Shown piece by piece: positions 1 through 7,117 of a stretch of DNA of 8,151 bases (positions are counted from its first letter, which is position 1; each line of letters opens with the position of its first letter). Source of the stretch: Betaproteobacteria bacterium (lineage in GTDB: Bacteria; Pseudomonadota; Gammaproteobacteria; Burkholderiales; SG8-39); assembly GCA_019509895.1 (NCBI GenBank), contig JAEKLK010000013.1:1-8151 (forward strand), in the 5' to 3' direction. The position numbers were made by a program, and so were the translations under genes. The notes beneath the pieces are model-generated. The model saw nothing but the letters and a program-made list of their open reading frames with translations. It was not told the DNA's origin and did no database searches.

Positions 1-1629
1 TACGTCGGCCGCGAGCCGAGCCCGGCCGAGGCGGCGGGTGTGCTGCTCAAGCTGCAGAGCGCGCCGATGTACTTCTACCGTCGCGGCCGCGGCCATTTCC
101 AGGCGGCGCCGGCCGAGACGCTCAAGCTCGCGCTCGCCGGCCTTGAGAAAAAGAAGCGCGCGCAGGCGCAGGTGGCCGAATGGACCGCCGCCCTTCAGCG
201 ATTCGAATGCCCGACGCCGATCGCGGCGCTCAAGGACGAGTTGCTTTACGCACCGGAACGCAACAAGCCCGAGACGAAGGCTTTCGAGCAGGCGTGCCAT
301 GAGACCGGGCTCAGTGCAGCCCGCCTCTTCGAGCGTTGCGGACTGCTTAGCGACACGCACGAATACCATATGCGGCGCTTCCTCCACGAGTTTTTCCCCC
401 ACGGCGCCGCGTTTGCCGCGCACGACGTTCCCGCGCCGGCGCAGGAGCTGCCGCTCGCAACGCAGAGGGCATTCAGCCTCGATGACATCGGCACCACCGA
501 AATCGACGACGCCTTCTCGGTGGCGCGCAGCGAAGCGGGCGAGCTGCGGGTGGGCGTGCACATCGCCGCGCCCGCGCTCGGCATCGCGCCGGGCTCGCCG
601 CTCGACGCGATCGCGCGCGAGCGGCTATCGACGGCATACATGCCCGGGCGCAAGTACACGATGCTGCCGGATGATGTCGTGGCGCGCTTCTCGCTCGACC
701 ACGGGTCGGAGCAGCCGGCGCTTTCGCTTTATTTCGACGTCGGCGAGAACGGCCTGCCGCGCGCGGTTCACAGCCGCGTCGAGCGCATCGCCGTTGCCGC
801 GAACCTGCGGCACGCGCAATACGACGTGCTGAACGAGGCGTTCGAGGCCGGGCGCGCTACCGGTCTCGCGTACGAAGAGGAGCTGCGCAGCCTCTGGCGC
901 GTGGCGCTGGCGCTGGAGAAGCGCCGGGGGCGCCCGAGCACCGCGCCGACGCTCGTCGACTATTCGTTTTTCATCGAAGGCGAGCGCGTGCGCATCGTGC
1001 GGCGCAAGCGCGGCGCGCCGCTCGACAAGCTGGTCTCCGAGCTGATGATCCTAGTCAACTCGAGCTGGGGCGAGCTGCTGGCCGAGCGCGACGTCGCGGC
1101 GATCTATCGCGTCCAGGCGACCGGCAAGGTGCGCTTGTCGGTGCACGCCGAGCCGCATGAAGGCCTCGGTGTTCGCTGCTATGCGTGGATGAGCTCGCCG
1201 CTTCGTCGCTACGTCGACCTCGTCAACCAATGGCAGCTGGTGGCGGCGCTCCAAGGTCGACGAGCGCCGTTTTCCCGCAGTTCCGAGGGGCTCCTGTCTG
1301 CGCTGCGCGCCTTTGAGCTCACCGCCGCGCGCTACGACGAGCACCAGCGGGCGATGGAGACCTATTGGAGCCTGCGCTGGCTCCTGCAGGAGGAGGTGCA
1401 CGAGCTGGAGGGCGTAGTGCTGCGCGAGAACCTCGTGCGGCTCGATGGCCTGCCGCTCGTTCTGCGGGTAGCGTCGCTACCCGAGACCGCAGGCACGGGC
1501 GCGCGCGTGCGCCTCGTGGTGCGTGGCGTTGATCTCCTCGAGCGCACCGTCGACCTGGCGTACCGCGAGACGCTGGCGGGCGATGCAAGCGCTACGGTTG
1601 CGGCTGCGGATACGGACGAAAAAGCCTAA
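1..1629 (+). CDS. RNB-domain exoribonuclease (RNase II/R family), 5'-truncated
   Basis: The frame is open from the first base, so the true start lies upstream; 542 residues are visible. The product should be a processive 3'-to-5' single-strand exoribonuclease of the cytoplasm. The RNB catalytic core starts near residue 155. Its metal-binding motif is DDIGTTEIDDA at residues 161-171, and YMPGRKYTMLP follows at about 214-224, a segment typical of the RNB fold. The arginine-rich signature MSSPLRRYVDLVNQ lies near residues 396-409, where RNase II and R have SPIRRY. The C-terminal ~80 residues look like a degenerate S1-type RNA-binding region. From memory, relatives in Burkholderiales run to about 650-700 residues, so perhaps 100 N-terminal residues are missing; this is inference. 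The position equivalent to Asp207 of E. coli RNase II is Glu167, probably a subfamily trait. Residues 1-160 carry no RNase II-like cold-shock motif that I can recognise. The TonB-like gene follows after 31 bp. Confidence 0.9.
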   Translation, partial: YVGREPSPAEAAGVLLKLQSAPMYFYRRGRGHFQAAPAETLKLALAGLEKKKRAQAQVAEWTAALQRFECPTPIAALKDELLYAPERNKPETKAFEQACHETGLSAARLFERCGLLSDTHEYHMRRFLHEFFPHGAAFAAHDVPAPAQELPLATQRAFSLDDIGTTEIDDAFSVARSEAGELRVGVHIAAPALGIAPGSPLDAIARERLSTAYMPGRKYTMLPDDVVARFSLDHGSEQPALSLYFDVGENGLPRAVHSRVERIAVAANLRHAQYDVLNEAFEAGRATGLAYEEELRSLWRVALALEKRRGRPSTAPTLVDYSFFIEGERVRIVRRKRGAPLDKLVSELMILVNSSWGELLAERDVAAIYRVQATGKVRLSVHAEPHEGLGVRCYAWMSSPLRRYVDLVNQWQLVAALQGRRAPFSRSSEGLLSALRAFELTAARYDEHQRAMETYWSLRWLLQEEVHELEGVVLRENLVRLDGLPLVLRVASLPETAGTGARVRLVVRGVDLLERTVDLAYRETLAGDASATVAAADTDEKA

Positions 1630-1660
1630 ACTATGAAAGGCTTGTCCACGTGAAATAAGA

Positions 1661-2542
1661 ATGCACCTGAGACTTCCCTGGTTCCCGGCCGGCCACGACC
1701 GCATGCTCGCCATCGCCCTCGGCGCGTCGGTCGTGCTCCACGCCGTGCTTCTCAGCGTGCACTTCAAATTTCCCGATGCGCTGCGATCGTCGCCGGCCGA
1801 CACGCGGCTCGAGGTCGTGCTTGTGAACGCCAAGACGCACGAGCGGCCGAGCAAGGCCGAACTGCTGGCGCAGGCCAACCTCGATCGCGGCGGCAGCGTG
1901 GACGAGCGGCGCCGCGCGCGCTCGCCACTGCCGGTGACCCATCCCAAGTCACCTGGCCGCGACCTCGCCCTGGCAGAGCGCCGCGTGCGCGAGCTCGAGG
2001 CGAAGCAGCAGGAGTTGCTCGCCATGGCGCACGCTGCGCAGGTCGCGGTGCCGGCGCAGGCAGACAAGGCCACGCCGGCCGAGGAAACCGCGCCGAAGCC
2101 CAGCGGGCGCGATCTCGCCGACCTGTCGCTGGCGGCGATGCGGCTGCAGGCGCAGATCGACCGCCAGCTCGAGGAGTATCAGAAGCGGCCGCGCAAGAAG
2201 TTTCTCGGCGCGAACGCCGCCGAATATCGCTTCGCGCAGTACGAGGAAGACTGGCGCGCGAAGGTCGAGCGGGTGGGCACGGTCAACTATCCGGCCGAGG
2301 CGCGCGGCAAGCTCTACGGCAACCTGCGTCTCACGGTGACCATCCGCTCCGACGGCAGCGTCGAATCGGTCGAGCTCGATCGCTCTTCCGGCCTGAAGGT
2401 GCTGGATGCCGCGGCGTTCAAGATCGTTCGCATGGCCGGCCCTTATGCCGCCTTTCCGGCCTCGATCCGGCGCGACACCGATCTCGTCATCATCACCCGC
2501 ACCTGGTTCTTCGGCCAAGGCGACCAGCTCTGGACCGAGTAA
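1661..2542 (+). CDS. TonB-family protein (energy transducer TonB-like), 293 aa
   Basis: A single-pass inner-membrane protein with a periplasmic TonB C-terminal domain. In the classical system TonB passes proton-motive energy from ExbB/ExbD to outer-membrane transporters. A short N-terminal segment precedes a membrane helix at about residues 16-36. Within it Ser23 and His27 form the SxxxH pattern that E. coli TonB uses to engage ExbB/ExbD. Residues 98-128 and 158-180 are charged, Leu-rich helical stretches with likely coiled coil. The C-terminal domain spans about 205-293 and includes NYPAEARG at 209-216, a Gly-Ser-Val beta turn near 232-234, and a final hydrophobic strand before an aromatic-rich tail. 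The usual Pro-Lys-rich linker is missing and no exbB or exbD is nearby. The ATG at 1661 keeps a short cytoplasmic lead before the helix; its Shine-Dalgarno is weak. A second in-frame ATG at 1703 would remove most of that lead. The assignment to the TonB_C family is firm, but the partner transporter is unknown. Confidence 0.88.
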   Translation: MHLRLPWFPAGHDRMLAIALGASVVLHAVLLSVHFKFPDALRSSPADTRLEVVLVNAKTHERPSKAELLAQANLDRGGSVDERRRARSPLPVTHPKSPGRDLALAERRVRELEAKQQELLAMAHAAQVAVPAQADKATPAEETAPKPSGRDLADLSLAAMRLQAQIDRQLEEYQKRPRKKFLGANAAEYRFAQYEEDWRAKVERVGTVNYPAEARGKLYGNLRLTVTIRSDGSVESVELDRSSGLKVLDAAAFKIVRMAGPYAAFPASIRRDTDLVIITRTWFFGQGDQLWTE

Positions 2543-2545
2543 GTC

Positions 2546-3274
2546 GTGGCGGCTAGACGCTTCGGCGCCTGGCGGGCGCTCATTATCGGTTGGAAAGCGT
2601 TCAGCTACACGCTCGCGGGCGTGGTGCTCGCCTTCGGGGTGGCCCAGCTTTATTTCTATGTGCACATCCTGTACTGGGAGGAGCATCCGCCGGCCAGCAC
2701 CGCCTTCATGGAGCGCAGCCTCGAGGCGTTGCAGGAGAAGGACGCGCGGGCACAGCTGCGCTACGAATGGGTGCCCTACGAGCGCATTTCGATGCATTTG
2801 AAGCGCGCGGTGGTCGCCGCCGAAGATGCGCGCTTTCTCGACCACGACGGCTTCGACTGGGAAATGATCCAGAAGGCGCTGTCGCGCAACGAGAAGAGCG
2901 GAAGATTGGTCGCCGGGGCGTCGACCATCAGCCAGCAGCTCGCGAAGAACCTGTTCTTATCGGCCGAGCGCACCTGGCTGCGCAAAGGCGAGGAGGCGAT
3001 CATCACCTGGATGCTGGAGAAGACGCTCTCGAAGCGTCGCATCCTCGAGCTCTATCTGAACATCGCCGAGTGGGGCGACGGCATCTTCGGCGCGCAGGCC
3101 GCGGCGCGCTACCACTTCGGCGTGCCGGCGTCAGCGCTCACGCCGGAGCAGGCGGCGTGGCTCGCGGTCGTGCTGCCGAGCCCGCGCCGTTATCAGCGCG
3201 GCCGCCTGACGCCCTACGTGGCCTCGCGCGTCAGCACCATCTTCTTCCGCATGGGAGAGGTGCAGATCCCCTGA
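2546..3274 (+). CDS. mtgA: Monofunctional biosynthetic peptidoglycan glycosyltransferase MtgA
   Basis: Polymerises lipid II into glycan strands at the periplasmic face of the inner membrane, without the transpeptidase domain of class A PBPs. At 242 residues it has the normal family length. A membrane anchor covers about residues 12-40. The GT51 signatures follow in order. EDARFLDHDGFDW at 93-105 carries the catalytic Glu93. GASTISQQLAKNLFLS is at 124-139. RKGEEA near 146-151 holds the second catalytic Glu, about residue 150 judged by the usual ~57-residue spacing. KRRILELYLNIAEWGDGIFG is at 163-182. The GTG start lies 3 bp after the TonB-like stop, so it is probably translated by coupling; no good Shine-Dalgarno is visible. 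In many Burkholderiales an aroE gene precedes mtgA here, as I recall, but it is absent in this window. All key residues are present and I see no sign of decay. Confidence 0.96.
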   Translation: MAARRFGAWRALIIGWKAFSYTLAGVVLAFGVAQLYFYVHILYWEEHPPASTAFMERSLEALQEKDARAQLRYEWVPYERISMHLKRAVVAAEDARFLDHDGFDWEMIQKALSRNEKSGRLVAGASTISQQLAKNLFLSAERTWLRKGEEAIITWMLEKTLSKRRILELYLNIAEWGDGIFGAQAAARYHFGVPASALTPEQAAWLAVVLPSPRRYQRGRLTPYVASRVSTIFFRMGEVQIP

Positions 3275-3286
3275 TAGGCTCCGCGC

Positions 3287-4657
3287 ATGGCTGAGACGCA
3301 GGCGCGACTGGAAGTCGATGAGCTGCAGCAGAAGCTCGGCGAGCTGCGCGAGCTGATCGCCCACGGCGCCCGCAGCGCCGAGCTGCGCGCACGGCTCGAT
3401 GCGCTGCACCCGGCCGACATGGCCTACATCCTCGAAGCGCTGCCGCTCGAGGAGCGCCTCGCCGTGTGGAACATGGTCAAGGCCGACCGCGACGGCGAGA
3501 TCCTGCTCGAGGTCTCTGAAGCGGTGCGCGAGTCGCTGATCGAGGCCATGGACTCGGCGGAGCTGGTTGCGGCCGCCGAAACGCTCGAGGCGGACGAGCT
3601 GGCCGACATCGCCGCGGACCTGCCACCGGCGGTGATGGAGGATGTGGTGCAGTCGCTCTCGCCGGAAGAGCGCGAACGGCTGCGGGCAGCGCTTTCCTAT
3701 CCCGAAGGCTCGGTCGGGGCGCTCATGGACTTCGAGCACGTGAGCGTGCGCGACGATGTGACGCTCGAGGCGGCCACTCGCTTCCTGCGACGGCTGGACA
3801 AACTGCCCGATCACACCGACCAGCTCTTCGTCATCGACCGCGCGCAGCGGCTGAAGGGCACCCTGCCGCTCGCCCGCCTGATCGTCTCGGACCTGCATCT
3901 CGAGGTCAGCGCAGTCCTGCTGCGCGACGCGATGAAGTTCAACGGCGAGGACTCGGCCGAGGATGCGGCGAACGCGTTCGAGCGCTACGACCTGGTCTCG
4001 GCGCCGGTGGTCGACTCCGCCGGTACGCTGATCGGGCGCCTGACCGTCGATGCGGTGGTCGATTACATCCGGCAGCGCAGCGCGGAAGCGCACCTCGCCG
4101 AGGCCGGTCTGCGGGAGGAGGAGGACGTCTTCGCGCCGGTGCTGAACAGCTTCAAGAACCGCTGGGCGTGGCTCGCCATCAACCTGGTTACGGCGTTCAT
4201 TGCGTCGCGTGTCATCGGCTTGTTCGAGGGATCGATCGAACGCCTGGTGGCGCTCGCGGCGCTGATGCCCATCATCGCCGGCGTCGGCGGCAATTCCGGC
4301 AACCAGACGATCACGATGATCGTACGCGCCCTGGCGCTCGGCCAGATCCAACGCGGCTACTGGGCGCCGCTGCTGAAAAAGGAGCTGGGCCTTGCGCTTC
4401 TGAACGGTGTGGTCTGGGGCACTCTTCTCGGCATCGTCGCCTATCTCTTATATGGCAACGTCGCGCTCGGCGGCGTCATGGCGCTCGCCATGGTGCTGAC
4501 GCTCATGCTGGCGGCGGTGATGGGCGTGGCGATCCCGTGGCTACGTTCGCACTTTGGCCGCGATCCCGCGGTCGGCTCCTCGGTCCTGATCACGGCCTGC
4601 ACCGACTCGGGCGGCTTCTTCATCTTCCTGGGACTGGCGACGCTGTTCCTGATGTAA
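3287..4657 (+). CDS. mgtE: Magnesium transporter MgtE
   Basis: An inner-membrane Mg2+ channel/transporter gated by cytoplasmic Mg2+ sensing. At 456 residues it has standard length and domain order. An acidic helical MgtE N domain spans about residues 30-135. Two CBS domains follow at about 138-200 and 205-265. The membrane domain of about five helices runs from residue ~290 to the end. Family marks are the PIIAGVGGNSGNQ motif at 328-340 and the final-helix region DPAVGSSVLITACTDSGGFF at 426-445. Asp440 there corresponds to the pore aspartate (Asp432 in Thermus MgtE) that binds Mg2+; this correspondence is inferred from motif position. The acidic N and CBS region (for example EEDVF at 277-281) fits the known Mg2+-sensing interface. 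The ATG lies 12 bp after the mtgA stop with a weak AGG upstream, so it is probably the last gene of this operon. Its last 38 bp overlap the convergent GNAT gene. Confidence 0.96.
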   Translation: MAETQARLEVDELQQKLGELRELIAHGARSAELRARLDALHPADMAYILEALPLEERLAVWNMVKADRDGEILLEVSEAVRESLIEAMDSAELVAAAETLEADELADIAADLPPAVMEDVVQSLSPEERERLRAALSYPEGSVGALMDFEHVSVRDDVTLEAATRFLRRLDKLPDHTDQLFVIDRAQRLKGTLPLARLIVSDLHLEVSAVLLRDAMKFNGEDSAEDAANAFERYDLVSAPVVDSAGTLIGRLTVDAVVDYIRQRSAEAHLAEAGLREEEDVFAPVLNSFKNRWAWLAINLVTAFIASRVIGLFEGSIERLVALAALMPIIAGVGGNSGNQTITMIVRALALGQIQRGYWAPLLKKELGLALLNGVVWGTLLGIVAYLLYGNVALGGVMALAMVLTLMLAAVMGVAIPWLRSHFGRDPAVGSSVLITACTDSGGFFIFLGLATLFLM

Positions 4658-5213
4658 GCGCCGCAGCGAGCCGGCGCCCGGCGGCCGCGTGCGACTTGAG
4701 GGCGTAATCGAAAAGCGCGACGCGCTGCGCGAACACCTCGCCGAAGTGGCTCGCGGCATCGGCCGGCGGCAGCCGCAGCCAGGCGTCGGCTTCGCCGGCG
4801 TGCGCGCCGATCTGCATGCCGTAGCGCCGGGCAAGCCGCATCATCGCCGCGTTCTCGGCCAGGCAATGCACGAAAAGGGCGCGTACGCCCCAGTTGCGGG
4901 CGCGCAGATGTGCCCGCGCGAGGAGCGCGCCGCCGATGCCGCGGCTGCGCGCGCCCTCGAGCACCGAAATGCCGAGCTCGGCATGCCCGCCGCTACGCGC
5001 GACATGCGCGACGCCGAGCAGCTTCAGCTCCTCGTCGCCAACGCCAAACACCGCGTCATGGTCGAAGTTGATGCGCTCCACGTAGTGCCGTAGTGCGCGT
5101 TCGCTGAGCGCGGCGCCGAAGCGAAGCCGGCGATCGTTGCCGTCAAGCGCTAGAAAATGCGCCAGCAGCGCAGGCTGCTCGGGGCGCGTCAACTCCCGGA
5201 TCAGAATTTCCAT
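4620..5213 (-). CDS. GNAT-family N-acetyltransferase
   Basis: A probable cytoplasmic acetyl-CoA-dependent N-acetyltransferase of unknown substrate, 197 residues from the ATG at 5213. The acetyl-CoA-binding motif A is visible as RSRGIGGAL at residues 89-97, matching R/QxxGxG/A. It is preceded by the beta strand ELGISVLEG and followed by a helix, then ALFVHCLAENAAMMRLARRYGM at roughly 112-133, which fits the motif B region with a conserved Asn and Tyr. The ~50 residues after the domain resemble nothing I can name. Start choice: an in-frame GTG at 5255 touches the hemL stop (TGA-GTG) and would add 14 residues. I prefer the ATG because MEILIREL is a typical first strand of this fold, though neither start has a good Shine-Dalgarno. 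It is the last gene of the thiD-thiE-hemL strand and is probably co-transcribed. Its 3' end runs 38 bp into mgtE on the other strand. The substrate cannot be read from sequence; protein lysine or small-molecule acetylation are both possible. Confidence 0.85.
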   Translation of the reverse strand: MEILIRELTRPEQPALLAHFLALDGNDRRLRFGAALSERALRHYVERINFDHDAVFGVGDEELKLLGVAHVARSGGHAELGISVLEGARSRGIGGALLARAHLRARNWGVRALFVHCLAENAAMMRLARRYGMQIGAHAGEADAWLRLPPADAASHFGEVFAQRVALFDYALKSHAAAGRRLAAALTSGTASPVPGR

Positions 5214-5255
5214 GGCTGCGGGTTTGACCGCGCGGCACAGTGGAAGTTGTTTCAC

Positions 5256-6533
5256 TCAGCCGATCTCGCGGAAGGCTTTGCGCGCAGCCTCCAGCGTCGC
5301 TGCCACCTCCGCTTCGCCATGCGCCGCCGACACGAAGCCCGCTTCGTACGCCGAAGGCGCGAGATACACGCCCTGCCCGAGCATGGCATGAAAAAAGCGA
5401 TTAAAACGGGCGCGGTCGCTTTGCATGACTTCGGTGAACGATTTCGGCGGCGCCTCGCGAAAATAGAGACCGAACATGCTGCCGATCGACTGCGCGCTGA
5501 AGGCGACGCCGGCCTTGCGCGCTTCGGCGACCAGGGCTTCGGTGAGAGCTGTCGCCGTCGCGGCAATGCGCTCGAGGAGCCGCGGCTGTACTACGAGCTG
5601 CAGTGTGGCGAGGCCCGCCGCGACGGCGAGCGGATTTCCCGAGAGCGTGCCGGCCTGGTAGACCGGGCCGAGCGGCGCGAGCTTCTCCATGATGTCGCGA
5701 CGGCCCCCGAGCGCGCCGAGCGGCAGGCCACCGCCGATCACCTTGCCGAGCGTTGTCAGATCGGGGCGGATGTCGTATTGCGCCTGTGCGCCGCCGAGCG
5801 CGACGCGGAATCCGGTCATCACTTCGTCGAAGATGAGGAGCGCGCCGTGCCGGCTGCAATGCTCGCGCAGCGCCTGCAGGAACCCGGGCGCCGGCAGCAC
5901 CAGGTTCATGTTGCCGGCCACCGGCTCGACAATTACGGCGGCGATCTGCGCGCCCTGGCGGGCGAACGCCGCGCCGAGCGCTTCGGCGTCGTTGTAGCTC
6001 AGCACGAGCGTGTGCGCCGCCGTCTCCTCGGGCACGCCGGCCGAGCTCGGGTGGCCGAAGGTGAGCGCGCCGGAGCCCGCCTTCACGAGCAGCGCATCGG
6101 CGTGGCCGTGATAGCAGCCTTCGAACTTGACGATGATCTTGCGCCCGGTGAAGCCGCGCGCGAGGCGAATCGCCGTCATGGTCGCCTCGGTGCCTGAGGA
6201 AACCAGGCGCACCCGCTCGATCGACGGGACCAGCTCGCACAGCCGCTCGGCGAGCAGCGTTTCCGCCTCCGTGGGCGCGCCGAACGAAAGCGCGCGCGCG
6301 GCGGCCGCCTGGATCGCGGCAACGACCGCGGGATGCGTGTGTCCGAGAACCATCGGTCCCCACGATCCGACGTAGTCGATATAGCGGCGCCCTTCGACAT
6401 CCCAGAGGTATGCGCCGGCGGCGCGCTCGAAGAAGCGGGGCGTGCCTCCGACCGCGCCGAAGGCACGAACCGGTGAGTTGACGCCGCCGGGAATGACCCG
6501 CTGCGCGCGCGCGAACATCGTCTCATTGGTCAT
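5256..6533 (-). CDS. hemL: Glutamate-1-semialdehyde 2,1-aminomutase HemL
   Basis: A cytoplasmic PLP enzyme that converts glutamate-1-semialdehyde to 5-aminolevulinate, the last step of the C5 route to haem and other tetrapyrroles. At 425 residues it has normal family length. MFARAQRVIPGGVNSPVRAF at 6-25 is the classical HemL N-terminus. SSGTEATMTAIRLAR at 112-126 contacts the cofactor phosphate. CYHGHADALLVKAGSG is at 140-155. IFDEVMTGFR at 234-243 supplies the PLP-ring aspartate Asp236. TLGKVIGGGLP at 261-271 carries the Schiff-base Lys264. YQAGTLSGNPLA at 292-303 completes the set that separates HemL from other class III aminotransferases. The ATG overlaps the thiE stop as ATGA, and GGAGAG lies 8 nt upstream, so this is the best ribosome site in the cluster. 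No promoter of its own is apparent. HemA, the preceding pathway enzyme, is not in the window. Confidence 0.98.
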   Translation of the reverse strand: MTNETMFARAQRVIPGGVNSPVRAFGAVGGTPRFFERAAGAYLWDVEGRRYIDYVGSWGPMVLGHTHPAVVAAIQAAAARALSFGAPTEAETLLAERLCELVPSIERVRLVSSGTEATMTAIRLARGFTGRKIIVKFEGCYHGHADALLVKAGSGALTFGHPSSAGVPEETAAHTLVLSYNDAEALGAAFARQGAQIAAVIVEPVAGNMNLVLPAPGFLQALREHCSRHGALLIFDEVMTGFRVALGGAQAQYDIRPDLTTLGKVIGGGLPLGALGGRRDIMEKLAPLGPVYQAGTLSGNPLAVAAGLATLQLVVQPRLLERIAATATALTEALVAEARKAGVAFSAQSIGSMFGLYFREAPPKSFTEVMQSDRARFNRFFHAMLGQGVYLAPSAYEAGFVSAAHGEAEVAATLEAARKAFREIG

Positions 6534-7117
6534 CTGAAAAGCTCTCCATAGGCCCGCGCGCGCGCTCTGATGTCCGGCGCGTCGAAAAGATCGGAAATCA
6601 CCGCCAAGAGATCGGCGCCGGCGGCGATCAGCTGCGGCGCATTGTCGAGCGTGATGCCGCCGATCGCGGCGACGGGCACGCCGAGTGCCTTGGCTTCGCG
6701 AAAGAGCGCAAGTGGCGCGCGCACGGCATTCGGTTTTGTCGGCGAGGCAAACACGCTGCCGAACGCGACATAGTCAGCGCCGGCCGCGACCGCTGCCCGC
6801 GCCAGACCGAGATCGTTGTAGCACGACGCGCCCAGAATGCGCTCGCCGAGGCGTTGGCGTGCCAGCGCGAGCTCGCCGTCGTCGCGACCGAGATGCGCGC
6901 CATCGGCGCCGAGCTCGAGTGCCAGCCCGGCGTAGTCGTTGATGATCACCGGCACGCCGAAGCTTTGCGCCAGACGGACGATCGCCGCGGCCTGCGGCCG
7001 GTTGCGCGCCTTGCTGCGGTATTGCAGGAGCGCGATGCCGCCCTCGAGCGCGAGGCGCACCTTGTGCTCGAGGCCTTCGCCTTCGGGCGTCACCGCATAG
7101 AGGCCGCGCAACCTCAT
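6530..7117 (-). CDS. thiE: Thiamine-phosphate synthase ThiE
   Basis: Joins 4-amino-2-methyl-5-(diphosphomethyl)pyrimidine to the thiazole phosphate, giving thiamine monophosphate in the cytoplasm. The 195-residue TIM barrel is within the usual 190-215 range. QYRSK at 32-36 is the diphosphate-binding motif. INDYAGLALELGADGAHLGR at 59-78 is the Mg2+ and pyrimidine-phosphate site with Asp61 and Asp80. GSVFASPTKP at 120-129 is the phosphate-clamp loop, and AIGGI at 152-156 is the thiazole-phosphate loop. I chose the ATG at 7117 because MRLRGLYAVTP is the normal first beta strand. The frame stays open to 7426, but that extension only translates thiD out of frame. The start overlaps the thiD stop as ATGA and the stop overlaps the hemL start the same way. 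No strong Shine-Dalgarno is visible, so translation probably depends on coupling to thiD. Confidence 0.96.
   Translation of the reverse strand: MRLRGLYAVTPEGEGLEHKVRLALEGGIALLQYRSKARNRPQAAAIVRLAQSFGVPVIINDYAGLALELGADGAHLGRDDGELALARQRLGERILGASCYNDLGLARAAVAAGADYVAFGSVFASPTKPNAVRAPLALFREAKALGVPVAAIGGITLDNAPQLIAAGADLLAVISDLFDAPDIRARARAYGELFR
6542..6547 (-). promoter_or_regulatory. Shine-Dalgarno of hemL inside the thiE 3' end
   Basis: On the minus strand GGAGAG lies 8 nt before the hemL ATG and within the last codons of thiE. It is the only near-consensus ribosome site among the minus-strand genes. It fixes the hemL start at the ATGA overlap and suggests hemL can initiate well in its own right rather than depending only on coupling to thiE. 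Confidence 0.7.

Noticed and set aside
1622..1643. Weak hairpin AAGCCT...AGGCTT between the RNB and TonB-like genes
   Set aside because: Only a 6-bp stem with a 10-nt loop and no T-run. It is too weak to call a terminator and expected by chance.
1949..2845. Minus-strand open frame of 298 codons opposite the TonB-like gene and mtgA
   Set aside because: It spans the junction of two well-supported plus-strand genes and has no recognisable fold, so it is a shadow of their codon bias.
3131..4351. Minus-strand open frame of 406 codons opposite mtgA/mgtE
   Set aside because: Low-complexity Arg/Asp/Gln/His-rich translation with no motif, antisense to mtgA and mgtE, which have complete family signatures.
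5157..6197. Plus-strand open frame of 346 codons opposite hemL
   Set aside because: Arg/Ala/Glu-rich translation with no recognisable domain, lying wholly antisense to a clearly real hemL. This is a typical GC-rich shadow frame.
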